Notes under the pieces: model-generated
Databases searched by the model: none
What the model was told of the DNA's origin: nothing
What the model saw: only the letters and a program-made list of their open reading frames with translations
In this document: piece after piece, positions 34,991-43,030 of the stretch
Position numbering within the stretch: position 1 is the stretch's first letter
Layout of the letters: the number at the start of each line of letters is the position of its first letter
Origin: Bacillota bacterium
GTDB lineage: Bacteria; Bacillota; Limnochordia; DTU080
Length of the DNA stretch: 43,075 nt
Direction of reading: 5' to 3'
Assembly (NCBI GenBank): GCA_012840225.1
Contig: DULU01000025.1
Location: forward strand, 1-43,075
Translations under genes and position numbers: made by a program

Positions 34991-35206
34991 ATGATGATGA
35001 ATCAACCTCCGATGGAAATATTGCGGGAAAAAGTGGACAGCCGCTACACCCTGGTGGTGATGGCGGCCAAAAGAGCTCGGCAACTTTTGGACGGAGCGTC
35101 GAGGCCGCTGGTGGAGGGTAATTCGGAAAAAGCGGTGACCGTAGCCCTGAAGGAAGCGGCGGCAGACAAGATCACCTATGAACGCCCGACCGGCATAAGC
35201 AAATAA
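34991..35206 (+). CDS. rpoZ: DNA-directed RNA polymerase omega subunit
   Basis: This 71-residue protein has the omega fold sequence: EILREKVDSRYTLVVMAAKRARQL, then a short acidic loop, then KAVTVALKEAAADKITYE. Omega helps assemble and stabilise RNA polymerase. It starts at one of three consecutive ATG codons at 34991, after GAGGTGAG. In many Firmicutes coaBC lies between rpoZ and priA; here it is absent. Confidence 0.93.
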   Translation: MMMNQPPMEILREKVDSRYTLVVMAAKRARQLLDGASRPLVEGNSEKAVTVALKEAAADKITYERPTGISK

Positions 35207-35284
35207 TGTTGGTCAGGTTTCCGACCCGGTGTGGAGCGGTAAAAAACAAGGGGTTTGCCGGCAAGGGCGGACCCCTACATTTTT

Positions 35285-35316
35285 CGGTGCAGATTACATC
35301 GGGTGCAGATTACATC
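35285..35316. repeat. Two-copy 16-bp tandem repeat before priA
   Basis: Two adjacent 16-base copies (SGGTGCAGATTACATC, one difference) lie between rpoZ and the priA start, ending 17 bases before it. This is another short tandem duplication of the kind seen elsewhere in the window. Confidence 0.85.
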
Positions 35317-35333
35317 ATGATGGAGGGCCGGCT

Positions 35334-37541
35334 TTGACATGCGACAATGCGGCACAGGTGGCGGTGGATATCCGGGTGCGTCAGGTCGACCGGGTATTTG
35401 ACTATGCAGTGCCGCCTGCCTTGGCAGATAAGTTGAAACCTGGTCATCGTGTCCTGGTGCCGTTCGGGCACAGGTTTGTCGAAGGCTATGTGGTGCGCTA
35501 TCCGGTGGCCTCGGAGCAAGAGCAGCTCAAACCGATCAAAGAGCTTTTGGATGCCGAGCCGCTGATCACGGCGTCGGGTCTGCAGCTGGCCGGCTGGCTG
35601 AGAGAGCGTTACCTATGTTATCTGTCGCAATCTCTTCAATGTTGGTTGCCGCCGGGAACCTCCATGCGCAGCAGCAGCAAAGCGGCTCCTCTATATAAAA
35701 ATGTATACCAGCTAAAGGAGGGGCTGACTGCCGAGCAAATCGCTGTGGAGCTGGCCCGGGCTCCTAAACAGAAGGAAGCGGCATTGTGCCTGTTATCCCG
35801 CGGAGGAACGCTTTCCGGGAAGGAAGCCGGCGGTCTGGGCATCAAACCGGCCGTCCTGGAAGCTTTGGTCGCCCGCGGCCTGGCCGATTGCCGGCGATTG
35901 TTGGTCAAGCGAGACCCCTGGCGCGGCCGCCTCTGGGAGAAGAGCCAATGGCAGCTCACACCGGCACAACAGGCTGTGGCGGCGCGGCTCGTCTCTGCCG
36001 TGAGAAGCGGCCGGGGCGAGTTTCTCCTCAAAGGGGTGACCGGCTCCGGGAAGACGGTGATCTATCTGGAGACTATCGCTGCCGCTCTGGAAGCCGGGAA
36101 AAGCGCCATCGTCTTGGTCCCGGAGATCAGCCTGACCCCGCAAGCCGTTCATGCCTTTAAAAGCCGTTTCGGCGACCAGGTGGCCGTCCTGCACAGCAGA
36201 TTGTCGACCAGCGAGAGAGCCGATCAGTGGCGGGCGGCATATGAAGGAGAGGTGCGGGTGGTGCTGGGGGCGCGCAGCGCCGTCTTCGCCCCTTTGTCCG
36301 ATCTGGGGCTGATCGTCATCGACGAAGAGCACGAATCGGCCTATAAACAGGAAGAGGCGCCCCGTTACCATGCCAGGGAAGTGGCCCTGGAAAGGGTGCG
36401 CCGCTGCGGTGGGGTGCTGTTGTTGGGCAGCGCCACCCCAAGCCTGGAAAGCTACCGCAAGGTTCAGGAAGGCGCCCTGGAACTATTGGAGTTGCCGGAG
36501 CGGGTCGACGGCAAGCCTTTGCCCAAGGTCGAGCTGGTGGACATGCGCGAAGAGCTTATGGCCGGCAACCGCACCATGTTCAGCCGGGAGCTTTATGCGG
36601 CGCTGCACGACTGCCTGGTGCGCGGCGAGCAGGCTATTCTCTTCCTCAACCGGCGCGGTTTCGCCACGTTTCTTTTGTGCCGGCAATGCGGCCACTCCAT
36701 CGGCTGCGACCATTGCCAGGTGACCATGACCTTTCATCAACCCGACAGGTTGATCTGTCACTACTGCCATGCGGAGAAAAAAGTACCGGGCGCCTGCCCA
36801 AGCTGCCAAAGCAACATGCTCAGACCCTTCGGCGCCGGCACTCAAAAAGTGGAAGCGGAAACCAGGCGCCTTTTCCCCAGAGCGCGGATCATGCGCATGG
36901 ACATGGACACTACCTCCCGCAAAGGCGCGCATGAACAGATCTGGCAAGCCTTCAGAAACGGGGAAGCCGATATTCTGATCGGCACGCAGATGGTGGCCAA
37001 AGGGCTGCATTTTCCCGGCGTGACGCTGGTAGGAGTGTTGTGTGCCGATGTCTCCCTGCACCTGCCGGATTTCCGGGCGGCCGAGCGCACTTTTCAACTG
37101 CTTACCCAGGTGGCAGGGCGGGCAGGACGGGGCAGCGAAAGCGGCCGGGTCCTGGTGCAGACTTATATTCCCGAACACTATAGCATCCAGGCGGCGCAAG
37201 CCCATGATTACGACGGCTTTGCCAGGCAGGAACTTTTCTACCGGCAAAAGGCCGGCTATCCCCCCTTCACCTCCCTCCTGCGGGTGATAGTCTCGGCGCT
37301 TGAGGAGGCCGAAGCGGCCGGGTTGGCTAAAGAGCTGGCCAGATATTGTTATTGCCCCGGCGTGAAGGTGGTAGGTCCGGCTCCGGCTCCGCTTAGCCGC
37401 TTGAAAGATCATTATCGATGGCATATCCTACTTAAAGGAGAGGCTGAGCTTTTGGCCGCCACGGCCCGAAATGCGCTGTCGCAGGTCCATGCGGGTAGCG
37501 TGCAGGTGGGGGTGGATGTGGATCCGCTTTCCCTGCTTTAA
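35334..37541 (+). CDS. priA: Primosomal protein N' (replication restart helicase)
   Basis: This 735-residue SF2 helicase recognises stalled forks and reloads the replicative helicase. The N-terminal 3'-binding domain is followed by Walker A GVTGSGKTVIYLET near residue 234 and the DEEH box (VIDEEHESAYKQEEAPRYHA near 326). A zinc-binding region of paired Cys lies near 448-490 (CRQCGHSIGCDHC, CHYC, CPSC). Helicase motifs LIGTQMVAKGLHFP and QVAGRAGRG complete it. I set the start at TTG 35334, preceded by GATGGAGGG, rather than the longer frame from 35229, whose extra residues cross a tandem repeat and match nothing in the family. Confidence 0.95.
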   Translation: MTCDNAAQVAVDIRVRQVDRVFDYAVPPALADKLKPGHRVLVPFGHRFVEGYVVRYPVASEQEQLKPIKELLDAEPLITASGLQLAGWLRERYLCYLSQSLQCWLPPGTSMRSSSKAAPLYKNVYQLKEGLTAEQIAVELARAPKQKEAALCLLSRGGTLSGKEAGGLGIKPAVLEALVARGLADCRRLLVKRDPWRGRLWEKSQWQLTPAQQAVAARLVSAVRSGRGEFLLKGVTGSGKTVIYLETIAAALEAGKSAIVLVPEISLTPQAVHAFKSRFGDQVAVLHSRLSTSERADQWRAAYEGEVRVVLGARSAVFAPLSDLGLIVIDEEHESAYKQEEAPRYHAREVALERVRRCGGVLLLGSATPSLESYRKVQEGALELLELPERVDGKPLPKVELVDMREELMAGNRTMFSRELYAALHDCLVRGEQAILFLNRRGFATFLLCRQCGHSIGCDHCQVTMTFHQPDRLICHYCHAEKKVPGACPSCQSNMLRPFGAGTQKVEAETRRLFPRARIMRMDMDTTSRKGAHEQIWQAFRNGEADILIGTQMVAKGLHFPGVTLVGVLCADVSLHLPDFRAAERTFQLLTQVAGRAGRGSESGRVLVQTYIPEHYSIQAAQAHDYDGFARQELFYRQKAGYPPFTSLLRVIVSALEEAEAAGLAKELARYCYCPGVKVVGPAPAPLSRLKDHYRWHILLKGEAELLAATARNALSQVHAGSVQVGVDVDPLSLL

Positions 37542-37587
37542 ATGAACTTGGAATTCCTTTTCAATTTTTGTGGCGGGAGGAAAATAT

Positions 37588-38070
37588 GTGGCTGTTTTGC
37601 AAATCAGGCAGCTGGGAGATCCGGTTTTGCGCCGGCAGGCGGCACCTGTGGAAAAAATTACCAAACGCGTCTTAAAAACATTAAAAAATATGGAAGAGAC
37701 CATGTATGCCGCCGATGGTGTGGGATTGGCGGCACCGCAGGTCGGGATCTCCGAGCGGCTGATAGTGGTGGATTATGGTGAAGGACCGCTCCATCTGATC
37801 AATCCCGAGATTGTATCGGCGAGCGGCAAAACGATTGACAGCGAAGGCTGCCTGTCTATCCCCGGCGTCTCCGGTTATGTGGAGAGAGCCGCCGAGGTGG
37901 TGGTGAACGCTCTGGATACCAAAGGCAGGGTGCGGCGCATCGAGGCTGAAGGTATGTTTGCCAGGATATTGCAGCACGAGATTGATCACCTGGATGGCGT
38001 GCTCTTTATCGATAAAGCCACCAGCATCAGCCGGGAAGAGGCAGAAGATAGCGCCGGGAAGCAGCGGTAA
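37588..38070 (+). CDS. def: Peptide deformylase
   Basis: This 160-residue metalloenzyme removes the formyl group from nascent N-termini. All three motifs are present: [10 protein letters not shown] near residue 45, EGCLSIPG near 87 and QHEIDHLDG near 130, which supply the metal ligands Cys and two His and the catalytic Glu. GTG 37588 follows GGGAGG by seven bases; an in-frame GTG at 37570 is less likely. It precedes fmt by 16 bases. Confidence 0.96.
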   Translation: MAVLQIRQLGDPVLRRQAAPVEKITKRVLKTLKNMEETMYAADGVGLAAPQVGISERLIVVDYGEGPLHLINPEIVSASGKTIDSEGCLSIPGVSGYVERAAEVVVNALDTKGRVRRIEAEGMFARILQHEIDHLDGVLFIDKATSISREEAEDSAGKQR

Positions 38071-38086
38071 GGAGGTAGGCGTCACC

Positions 38087-39085
38087 GTGCGTGTGGTGTT
38101 TATGGGCACACCCGATTTTGCCGTGCCGATTCTGAGAGCGGTAGCTGAAGCCGGGCATGAGATATTGGCCGTCGTCACCCAACCCGACCGGCCGGGGGGA
38201 CGGGGCATGAAGCTTTTGCCGAGTCCGGTGAAGAGCGAAGCCCTGCAGAAGGGTTATCAGGTGTTGCAGCCGGAAAAACTGGACCGGGAAACCATTGCCG
38301 CTCTTTCCCGGATGGCGCCCGAGGTAATAACCGTAGCCGCTTTTGGGCAACTGTTGCCGGAAGAATTGCTGCGGGTGCCGAAATATGGCTGCCTTAATGT
38401 GCATCCTTCATTATTGCCCAGACACAGAGGAGCGACGCCGATCCAGCAAGCCCTGCTAGATGGTGATGTGATCACCGGTGTTACCATCATGGTGATGGAG
38501 AAAGCTCTTGACGCCGGCCCCATAATGCTGCAAAAGCAAAGCGTGATCATGTCGTCCGACGATGCCGGCTCCCTTGGGGAACACCTCTCGGCTGCCGGCG
38601 GTGCCCTGCTGGTGGAGGCATTGCAGCTTCTGGCCGCCGGACAGGCCGTCTGCCGGAGGCAGGACGATAGCGCCGCCACCTATTGCCGCAAATTGAAAAA
38701 AGAGGATGCCTTGCTGGACTGGAATCTTCCCGCCGAAAAGCTGGCACGGCAGGTGCGCGCCTTTAACCCGCACCCGGGGGCTTACTGTTTCCGGGGCAAG
38801 GAACGCCTGAAAATCCGGCGCGCCGGTTTGGCCTCCGGCCTGATGTGGGACGCGGCGCCGGCTCAGGCTCAGGGACCTGTCCAGGTCCAGGCGCCGGCTC
38901 AGGTTCCGGACGGAGCGTGCCGTCCGGGTCAGATCGTGGCTGTTGAGAACGAGGCCTTGCGGGTGGCTTGCGGGGCAGGGGAACTGCTCCTTTTTGAGGT
39001 GCAGCCGGCCGGCCGGCCGCTTATGAGCGGGGCGGCCTATGCCAGGGGCCGGCGTTTGGCTCCCGGCGATTTATTGCTGCCGTGA
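38087..39085 (+). CDS. fmt: Methionyl-tRNA formyltransferase with repeat insertion
   Basis: This 332-residue enzyme formylates initiator Met-tRNA using 10-formyl-THF. It begins VVFMGTPDFAVPILRAVAEAG and contains the catalytic region NVHPSLLPRHRGATPIQQAL near residue 105, with GVTIMVMEKALDAGPI after it. The C-terminal OB-fold domain is interrupted at residues 257-274 by three 6-residue Pro/Gln repeats. GTG 38087 lies 11 bases after AAGGAGG. It follows def closely; def and fmt together manage N-formyl-methionine. Confidence 0.95.
   Translation: MRVVFMGTPDFAVPILRAVAEAGHEILAVVTQPDRPGGRGMKLLPSPVKSEALQKGYQVLQPEKLDRETIAALSRMAPEVITVAAFGQLLPEELLRVPKYGCLNVHPSLLPRHRGATPIQQALLDGDVITGVTIMVMEKALDAGPIMLQKQSVIMSSDDAGSLGEHLSAAGGALLVEALQLLAAGQAVCRRQDDSAATYCRKLKKEDALLDWNLPAEKLARQVRAFNPHPGAYCFRGKERLKIRRAGLASGLMWDAAPAQAQGPVQVQAPAQVPDGACRPGQIVAVENEALRVACGAGELLLFEVQPAGRPLMSGAAYARGRRLAPGDLLLP
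38855..38908 (+). repeat. Three-copy 18-bp tandem repeat within fmt
   Basis: Three 18-base units encode APAQAQ, GPVQVQ and APAQVP. The frame is preserved. The repeat lies in a loop of the C-terminal domain and resembles the Gln/Pro/Ala repeat in the DUF58 gene. Confidence 0.85.
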
Positions 39086-39128
39086 GGACACCGGTGAAGC
39101 AGGCGAGCGAGCAAGCGAGTCGATAGCT

Positions 39129-39941
39129 TTGATAAAGGTATTGATTGCCGACAACAACATAGATCTGTGCCTGATGCTGAAGGAGCATTTGTCACAGGAA
39201 CCCGGCATCGCGGTAGTGGGCATGGCGCACAGGGGCGATGCAGCCCTGGAGTTGACCAGGCGGCAAAAACCGGATGTGCTGCTTTTGGACATCGTCATGC
39301 CGCACCTCGACGGTCTCTCGGTCTTGGAACGCTTGCATCAGGTCGGCCCACCAAAGCCGCCGGCTGTTTTGGTGATCACCGTGATCAGCCATGAAGACAT
39401 ATTGAAGCGCTGCACGGCCATGGGCGCCCGCTATGTGCTCCTCAAGCCGTTTGACCTCCAGGTGCTGGTGCGGCGGATAAAGCAGTTTTCCACCCCGGAT
39501 GATCCTTTTGTCCCGTATGCCGCCAAAGAAAATGGAAATGCGGCAGCCGAGGTGCAAAAGGAGGTGGCCTTGGCCCATCTCATGCATCAGCTGGGTGTAC
39601 CGCCGCATCTCAAGGGATATAAGTACTTGAAAGAAGCCGTGCTGTTGGTGCAACGGCAGGAATATCTGTTGACCGAGAGTTTGAGCAAATCTCTATATCC
39701 CGGCATTGCCGCCAAATTCGGCAGCACGGCCTCCGGGGTGGAAGGAGCCATCCGCCATGCCGTCGCTGCCACCTGGCGGCAGGGAAACCGCCGCTTTTTA
39801 CAGGAGTTGCTGAGTCCGGGCGGCAGCGGTGATGGCGACAGGCGCCCGGAAACAGCGGACCGGTTTCCCTGCCCCACCAACGCCGTGCTGATCAGGCGGC
39901 TGGCGGCAGAACTCCGCAAACAGAGGGAGAGCCGGTTTTAA
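39129..39941 (+). CDS. spo0A: Sporulation response regulator Spo0A-like
   Basis: This 270-residue protein has a receiver domain (to about 125) and the Spo0A C-terminal DNA-binding domain (about 145-265). The phosphorylation site is Asp54 (LLLDIVMPHLDG), with Lys106 in LLKPFD. The domain shows LMHQLGVPPHLKGYKYLKEA and PTNAVLIRRLAAELR, as in Spo0A. Three deviations stand out. The acidic pair reads Asp-Asn (residues 8-9) instead of Asp-Asp. In the recognition helix, SRVERAIRH of B. subtilis reads SGVEGAIRH, losing two Arg, one of which (R214) I recall as contacting the 0A box. The TTG start has only a weak ribosome site. It follows fmt, not spoIVB, which is unusual. Confidence 0.82.
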   Translation: MIKVLIADNNIDLCLMLKEHLSQEPGIAVVGMAHRGDAALELTRRQKPDVLLLDIVMPHLDGLSVLERLHQVGPPKPPAVLVITVISHEDILKRCTAMGARYVLLKPFDLQVLVRRIKQFSTPDDPFVPYAAKENGNAAAEVQKEVALAHLMHQLGVPPHLKGYKYLKEAVLLVQRQEYLLTESLSKSLYPGIAAKFGSTASGVEGAIRHAVAATWRQGNRRFLQELLSPGGSGDGDRRPETADRFPCPTNAVLIRRLAAELRKQRESRF

Positions 39942-39953
39942 TACCCGTGATCG

Positions 39954-41216
39954 TTAGTTCCCCGTGATTTCGGCGCGGATGATTTCCTCGGCCTTGATCA
40001 GGGCTTCCGTAATGCCGATGCTGCCGTCGAAAGCTTTGATGAACTCGTTGCCGGCCGTGGCTCTGTAGCGGCCGTAACGTTGGTGCTTGGTACCGTGGAT
40101 GTATAGCGGATCATATACCAGCGCCATCAGTTCATTGGTGTACTTGAAAGACATCAGGTCCGGATCATGATAATGCGAGCGGAGCACCGAAATCATGCCG
40201 CGGCGCAGCAGGTATTGTTTCAGGTTTTCTGGCTCCATGAAGGCGGTGATCACCTGCCAGGCGGCATCCGGATTTTTGGATGAAGAAAGAATCATCAGAT
40301 TTGCCGTCATGAACTGCAGCACATCGTTGCCTGGCGTCGGTCCCGGATAACGGGCGAAGCCGATCGTCTCCGGACCGACATCAGGGTAGTTGTTGACGAT
40401 GGTGGATCTGTCGTCTCCGGACCAGGCGTAATACATTGCTCCTTTGCCTTTGGCTAAATCATCGCTGGAAGCGGCCAGGTTGGGCGGCATCCCTCCTATG
40501 CGCCACCAATCCCGCAGCTGCGCCATGACCTGATGTCCCACGCTGTTATTCAGATTGGCCCTTGTTTGCCCCTCCTCGATAATGGTAGCTCCCAGTTGCC
40601 TGAAATGCGCTTCCACCAAAGCCAGAATGTAAATGTTGCTTCGCCAAGTCCGCCAGCCCCATTGGGCGATAGTGCCGTCTGCGTTGGTGCGGGTAGTGCG
40701 GCGGGCGGCCTGCGTCACCTCATCCCAGGTCTGAGGAAAACTGGTCATACCTGCCTCGGCAAAGACATTCTTGTTCCAGGCCACACCCCAGGTCCAGAGC
40801 ATGAAAGGCATGGCCCGCAACTGTCCGCCATAGGTGACGCCGTCCAGCACGGCCGGCAATATATCGTTTTTCCCGGGCCAGGAGGCGATGTATTTGTCGA
40901 GCGGCATGGCGTAGCCATTTTCCACCCACTGACCCATGACACTGTCTACTTCATACATGATGTCCGGACCTACACCGGCTACCGTCTGGACGATCACCGC
41001 TTCCCTCGGATTTGAGACCCGTGTCTCGATCTTGAGATCGATATCGGGATGGGTTTCGTTAAACATACGTTCCCAGTCTTTCAGCCATTGTTCGGCTTCC
41101 GGCACTGAATTGTGATACAACATCCACCACACAACAGGTGTCTTTCCTAACCCTATCTCGGCACACAACAAGCAGATGGCGACGACCCCAATTGCCAATA
41201 TGCGTCTATACTTCAT
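39954..41216 (-). CDS. ABC transporter extracellular solute-binding protein (sugar type)
   Basis: This 420-residue secreted protein resembles family 1 solute-binding proteins for sugars or oligosaccharides. It has a signal peptide (KYRRILAIGVVAICLLCAEIGLG); the Cys is not in a proper lipobox, since Leu precedes it, so signal peptidase I cleavage is more likely. Typical features are WERMFNETHPDIDLKIETR, AGVGPDIMYEVDSV, MPFMLWTWGVAWNKNVFAEAG and FPQTWDEVTQAA. ATG 41216 follows AAGGGAGGAG. No permease or ATPase gene is adjacent, so it is an orphan in this window. It has its own promoter and ends 12 bases from the spo0A stop. Confidence 0.88.
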   Translation of the reverse strand: MKYRRILAIGVVAICLLCAEIGLGKTPVVWWMLYHNSVPEAEQWLKDWERMFNETHPDIDLKIETRVSNPREAVIVQTVAGVGPDIMYEVDSVMGQWVENGYAMPLDKYIASWPGKNDILPAVLDGVTYGGQLRAMPFMLWTWGVAWNKNVFAEAGMTSFPQTWDEVTQAARRTTRTNADGTIAQWGWRTWRSNIYILALVEAHFRQLGATIIEEGQTRANLNNSVGHQVMAQLRDWWRIGGMPPNLAASSDDLAKGKGAMYYAWSGDDRSTIVNNYPDVGPETIGFARYPGPTPGNDVLQFMTANLMILSSSKNPDAAWQVITAFMEPENLKQYLLRRGMISVLRSHYHDPDLMSFKYTNELMALVYDPLYIHGTKHQRYGRYRATAGNEFIKAFDGSIGITEALIKAEEIIRAEITGN

Positions 41217-41233
41217 TTTTGCTCCTCCCTTAT

Positions 41234-41252
41234 AATAATTCTGATAATTATT
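41234..41252 (-). promoter_or_regulatory. AT-rich inverted repeat upstream of the solute-binding protein gene
   Basis: AATAATT (41234-41240) and AATTATT (41246-41252) are perfect inverted copies around a 5-base centre. They lie in the transcribed leader, between the -10 element and the ribosome site. This could be an operator for a sugar-responsive repressor, or chance in AT-rich DNA. Confidence 0.35.
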
Positions 41253-41278
41253 GCCATAAATTATGCACACCGATATTA

Positions 41279-41307
41279 ATTATAAAAGAAAGTTACACGC
41301 CTAGCAA
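41279..41307 (-). promoter_or_regulatory. Promoter of the solute-binding protein gene
   Basis: On the minus strand TTGCTA (41307-41302) and a perfect TATAAT (41284-41279) are separated by 17 bases. The start codon is about 62 bases downstream. The local base composition is strikingly AT-rich compared with the rest of the window. Confidence 0.65.
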
Positions 41308-41340
41308 TAGTTACTCTGTCTCAAAAAATTGCTCTGCTGT

Positions 41341-42042
41341 TTACGCGTCGGGTAGGAAGGTCTGGTGAAGCGCCGTGCGCCAAGCTCGATAAGCAGAAAA
41401 CAGCATGAATAAGCCGACGCTGATGGAACCGGCAGGATCGAGGTAAACCGACCAACTCTGTTTCTTCCAGAGCATGGCGGCAGTCAGGGTGGCCACCACC
41501 AGGGCATCCGCCGCCGTTTTGGCTCTATATAGCCGCCACTGGGCTTCGATTACCGGCGTCGGTTCCTGCCGGGCCAACCTATGGCTGCGCTGCCAAAACC
41601 AGAAGTTGACCAAGCCGCCGGCCACGGCGACGAGCAGGCCGGCCAAGACCTGGCCTACCGGTTTTGGATAAACGAGGCGACCGATACCGCTGCCTGTGGA
41701 AACCACAAAGGCCAGGAGCATTATGGCTACTATAGACCGGCTGGTGATGGTCTCCAGCCGCATCCGTCTCGGACTGTCCGGGAGAAGGCGTCCGGTAGCC
41801 ACCTGCCGGGCCAGCCACCAGGCCGCCAGCAGCACAGCCAACTCGCTGGTGCGGCGCAGGAGATCGGCCAGCAAAGTTACTGAGCGCCCTATCAGGTAGG
41901 TGACCGTTCCGGCCAAAGGGGCCCACAGGCTGAGGAGGCAAGCATAGCGCAGCGTGCGCTCCTTATCGCGGGCCGCAGTGGACTCTGTTGCCGCCGCCCC
42001 TCGGCCGGCTGATGAAGTTGAAGGATCCTCGTGGCTATTCAT
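41341..42042 (-). CDS. CDF-like (cation efflux family) membrane protein, divergent
   Basis: This 233-residue protein has a polar N-terminal tail and about six hydrophobic segments. It shows a cation-diffusion-facilitator pattern: TLLADLLRRTSELAVLLAAW in the second segment, LYRAKTAADALVVATLTA in the fifth, and LDPAGSISVGLFMLFSAYRA in the sixth. The metal site looks lost: the expected His/Asp pairs read Arg/Glu and Lys/Asp. The usual cytoplasmic C-terminal domain is missing. It may not transport metals in the usual way. Its ATG lies one base after the upstream gene's stop and lacks a clear ribosome site, implying coupling. Confidence 0.55.
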   Translation of the reverse strand: MNSHEDPSTSSAGRGAAATESTAARDKERTLRYACLLSLWAPLAGTVTYLIGRSVTLLADLLRRTSELAVLLAAWWLARQVATGRLLPDSPRRMRLETITSRSIVAIMLLAFVVSTGSGIGRLVYPKPVGQVLAGLLVAVAGGLVNFWFWQRSHRLARQEPTPVIEAQWRLYRAKTAADALVVATLTAAMLWKKQSWSVYLDPAGSISVGLFMLFSAYRAWRTALHQTFLPDA

Positions 42043-42043
42043 T

Positions 42044-42772
42044 TCAAAACAAGTTCAAGAATTCGGCGGCGGCTTTGGTGACGGGAATGGATAGCACAGC
42101 CACGGTGAGCGGGACAGTGACGGTGTCGGTACCCCGCTTGGACATGGCTTCCACCACCCCGCCGGCTATGGCCAGGATGGGAGCGGTCAGCAGACCGACA
42201 GCCCAAGTGGTCACCGCCAGCAGCGTGAGGAAGATAGGTAGGGTAGAGATACCTATCATGGCCAAAGTTCCCTCCAATGATTTAGCCCTGTCGAACCAGG
42301 GATGGCGGTATTTATGCCGCCCGAAACGCCGCCCGATGAGCGCGGCTACCGCATCGCCGAATCCCCAGCATATAAAGCCCAGAGCCGGATAGTATTTATA
42401 TTCGGCGCCCAAAACTCCCCAGAAAAAGGCCAACAGCAACACCATGATGGCTTGCAGGTAGATGATCTGCCCGATAACCTCTCTAATGTCCCGCCCTTTG
42501 CGGGCAATCGACAGCGCCTGAAACATAGGGAGCTTGGCAGCCAGCCGGACAATAATCATGGCTGCGATATAAAGCGAAAAAATTGCGGCAACGGCATTAT
42601 ACCAGTGATCATAGGCCATGATGAGGATAAATATGGACAGGCTGCACATCAGATGATAAGATTTGCGCCTCAATTCGTCCGGCAGACGCACCAACTTGCT
42701 GAGAAGCGCCAATCCTCCGGCGAAGAAGATGTAATAGATGATGAGTACAGCCGTTCCTTTTAGATCTAGCAG
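42044..42772 (-). CDS. Dolichol/phytol kinase or CDP-transferase-like membrane protein
   Basis: This multi-pass membrane protein has the pattern ELRRKSYHL near the N-terminus and WGFGDAVAALIGRRFGRHKY followed by KSLEGTLAMI. That pattern is seen in CTP-dependent polyprenol (dolichol, phytol) kinases and related phosphatidate-cytidylyltransferase-like proteins; the lipid substrate is unknown. The conventional start, TTG 42712, has GGAGGA directly against it, which is too close. Reading upstream in frame adds a hydrophobic segment (AVLIIYYIFFAGG) that homologues would need, and a CTG codon at 42772 sits seven bases after AAAGGAG. I therefore place the start at CTG 42772 (242 residues). This is inference. 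Confidence 0.7.
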   Translation of the reverse strand: MLDLKGTAVLIIYYIFFAGGLALLSKLVRLPDELRRKSYHLMCSLSIFILIMAYDHWYNAVAAIFSLYIAAMIIVRLAAKLPMFQALSIARKGRDIREVIGQIIYLQAIMVLLLAFFWGVLGAEYKYYPALGFICWGFGDAVAALIGRRFGRHKYRHPWFDRAKSLEGTLAMIGISTLPIFLTLLAVTTWAVGLLTAPILAIAGGVVEAMSKRGTDTVTVPLTVAVLSIPVTKAAAEFLNLF

Positions 42773-42810
42773 AGTATAACTCCTTTGTTACCCGACTTGA
42801 CGGCATTAAT

Positions 42811-42839
42811 TTACCACCGGAGGGCGAAATCCTTGTCAA
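42811..42839 (-). promoter_or_regulatory. Candidate promoter for the lipid kinase-like gene
   Basis: A perfect TTGACA on the minus strand (42839-42834) is followed after 17 bases by TGGTAA (42816-42811), a weak -10. It lies about 40 bases upstream of the proposed CTG start. From 42840 to about 42986 I see no gene or clear signal. Confidence 0.4.
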
Positions 42840-42986
42840 AATAATGGTTTGGTGCTTCAAATGGTATAAGTAAACTCAGCTAGACGAGCAAGTTGAGGAG
42901 ATGGCCAAAGGTATGTTCGTCAGTTCGTGAGAGTGTAGCAAGCAGATAGGCTGGATAAAGCCCTACTGCATTGATCATAATCAAGC

Positions 42987-43021
42987 AAAAAATTAACCCA
43001 CCGGAAAAAGCTTCCGATGGG
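42987..43021 (-). terminator. Intrinsic terminator after tRNA-Pro
   Basis: On the minus strand CCCATCGGAA and TTCCGGTGGG form a 10-bp stem with one G-T pair and a short loop, followed by TTAATTTTTT. It lies 10 bases downstream of the tRNA 3' end. A run of six T on the plus-strand side makes it possibly bidirectional. Confidence 0.8.
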
Positions 43022-43030
43022 CTTTTTTGC

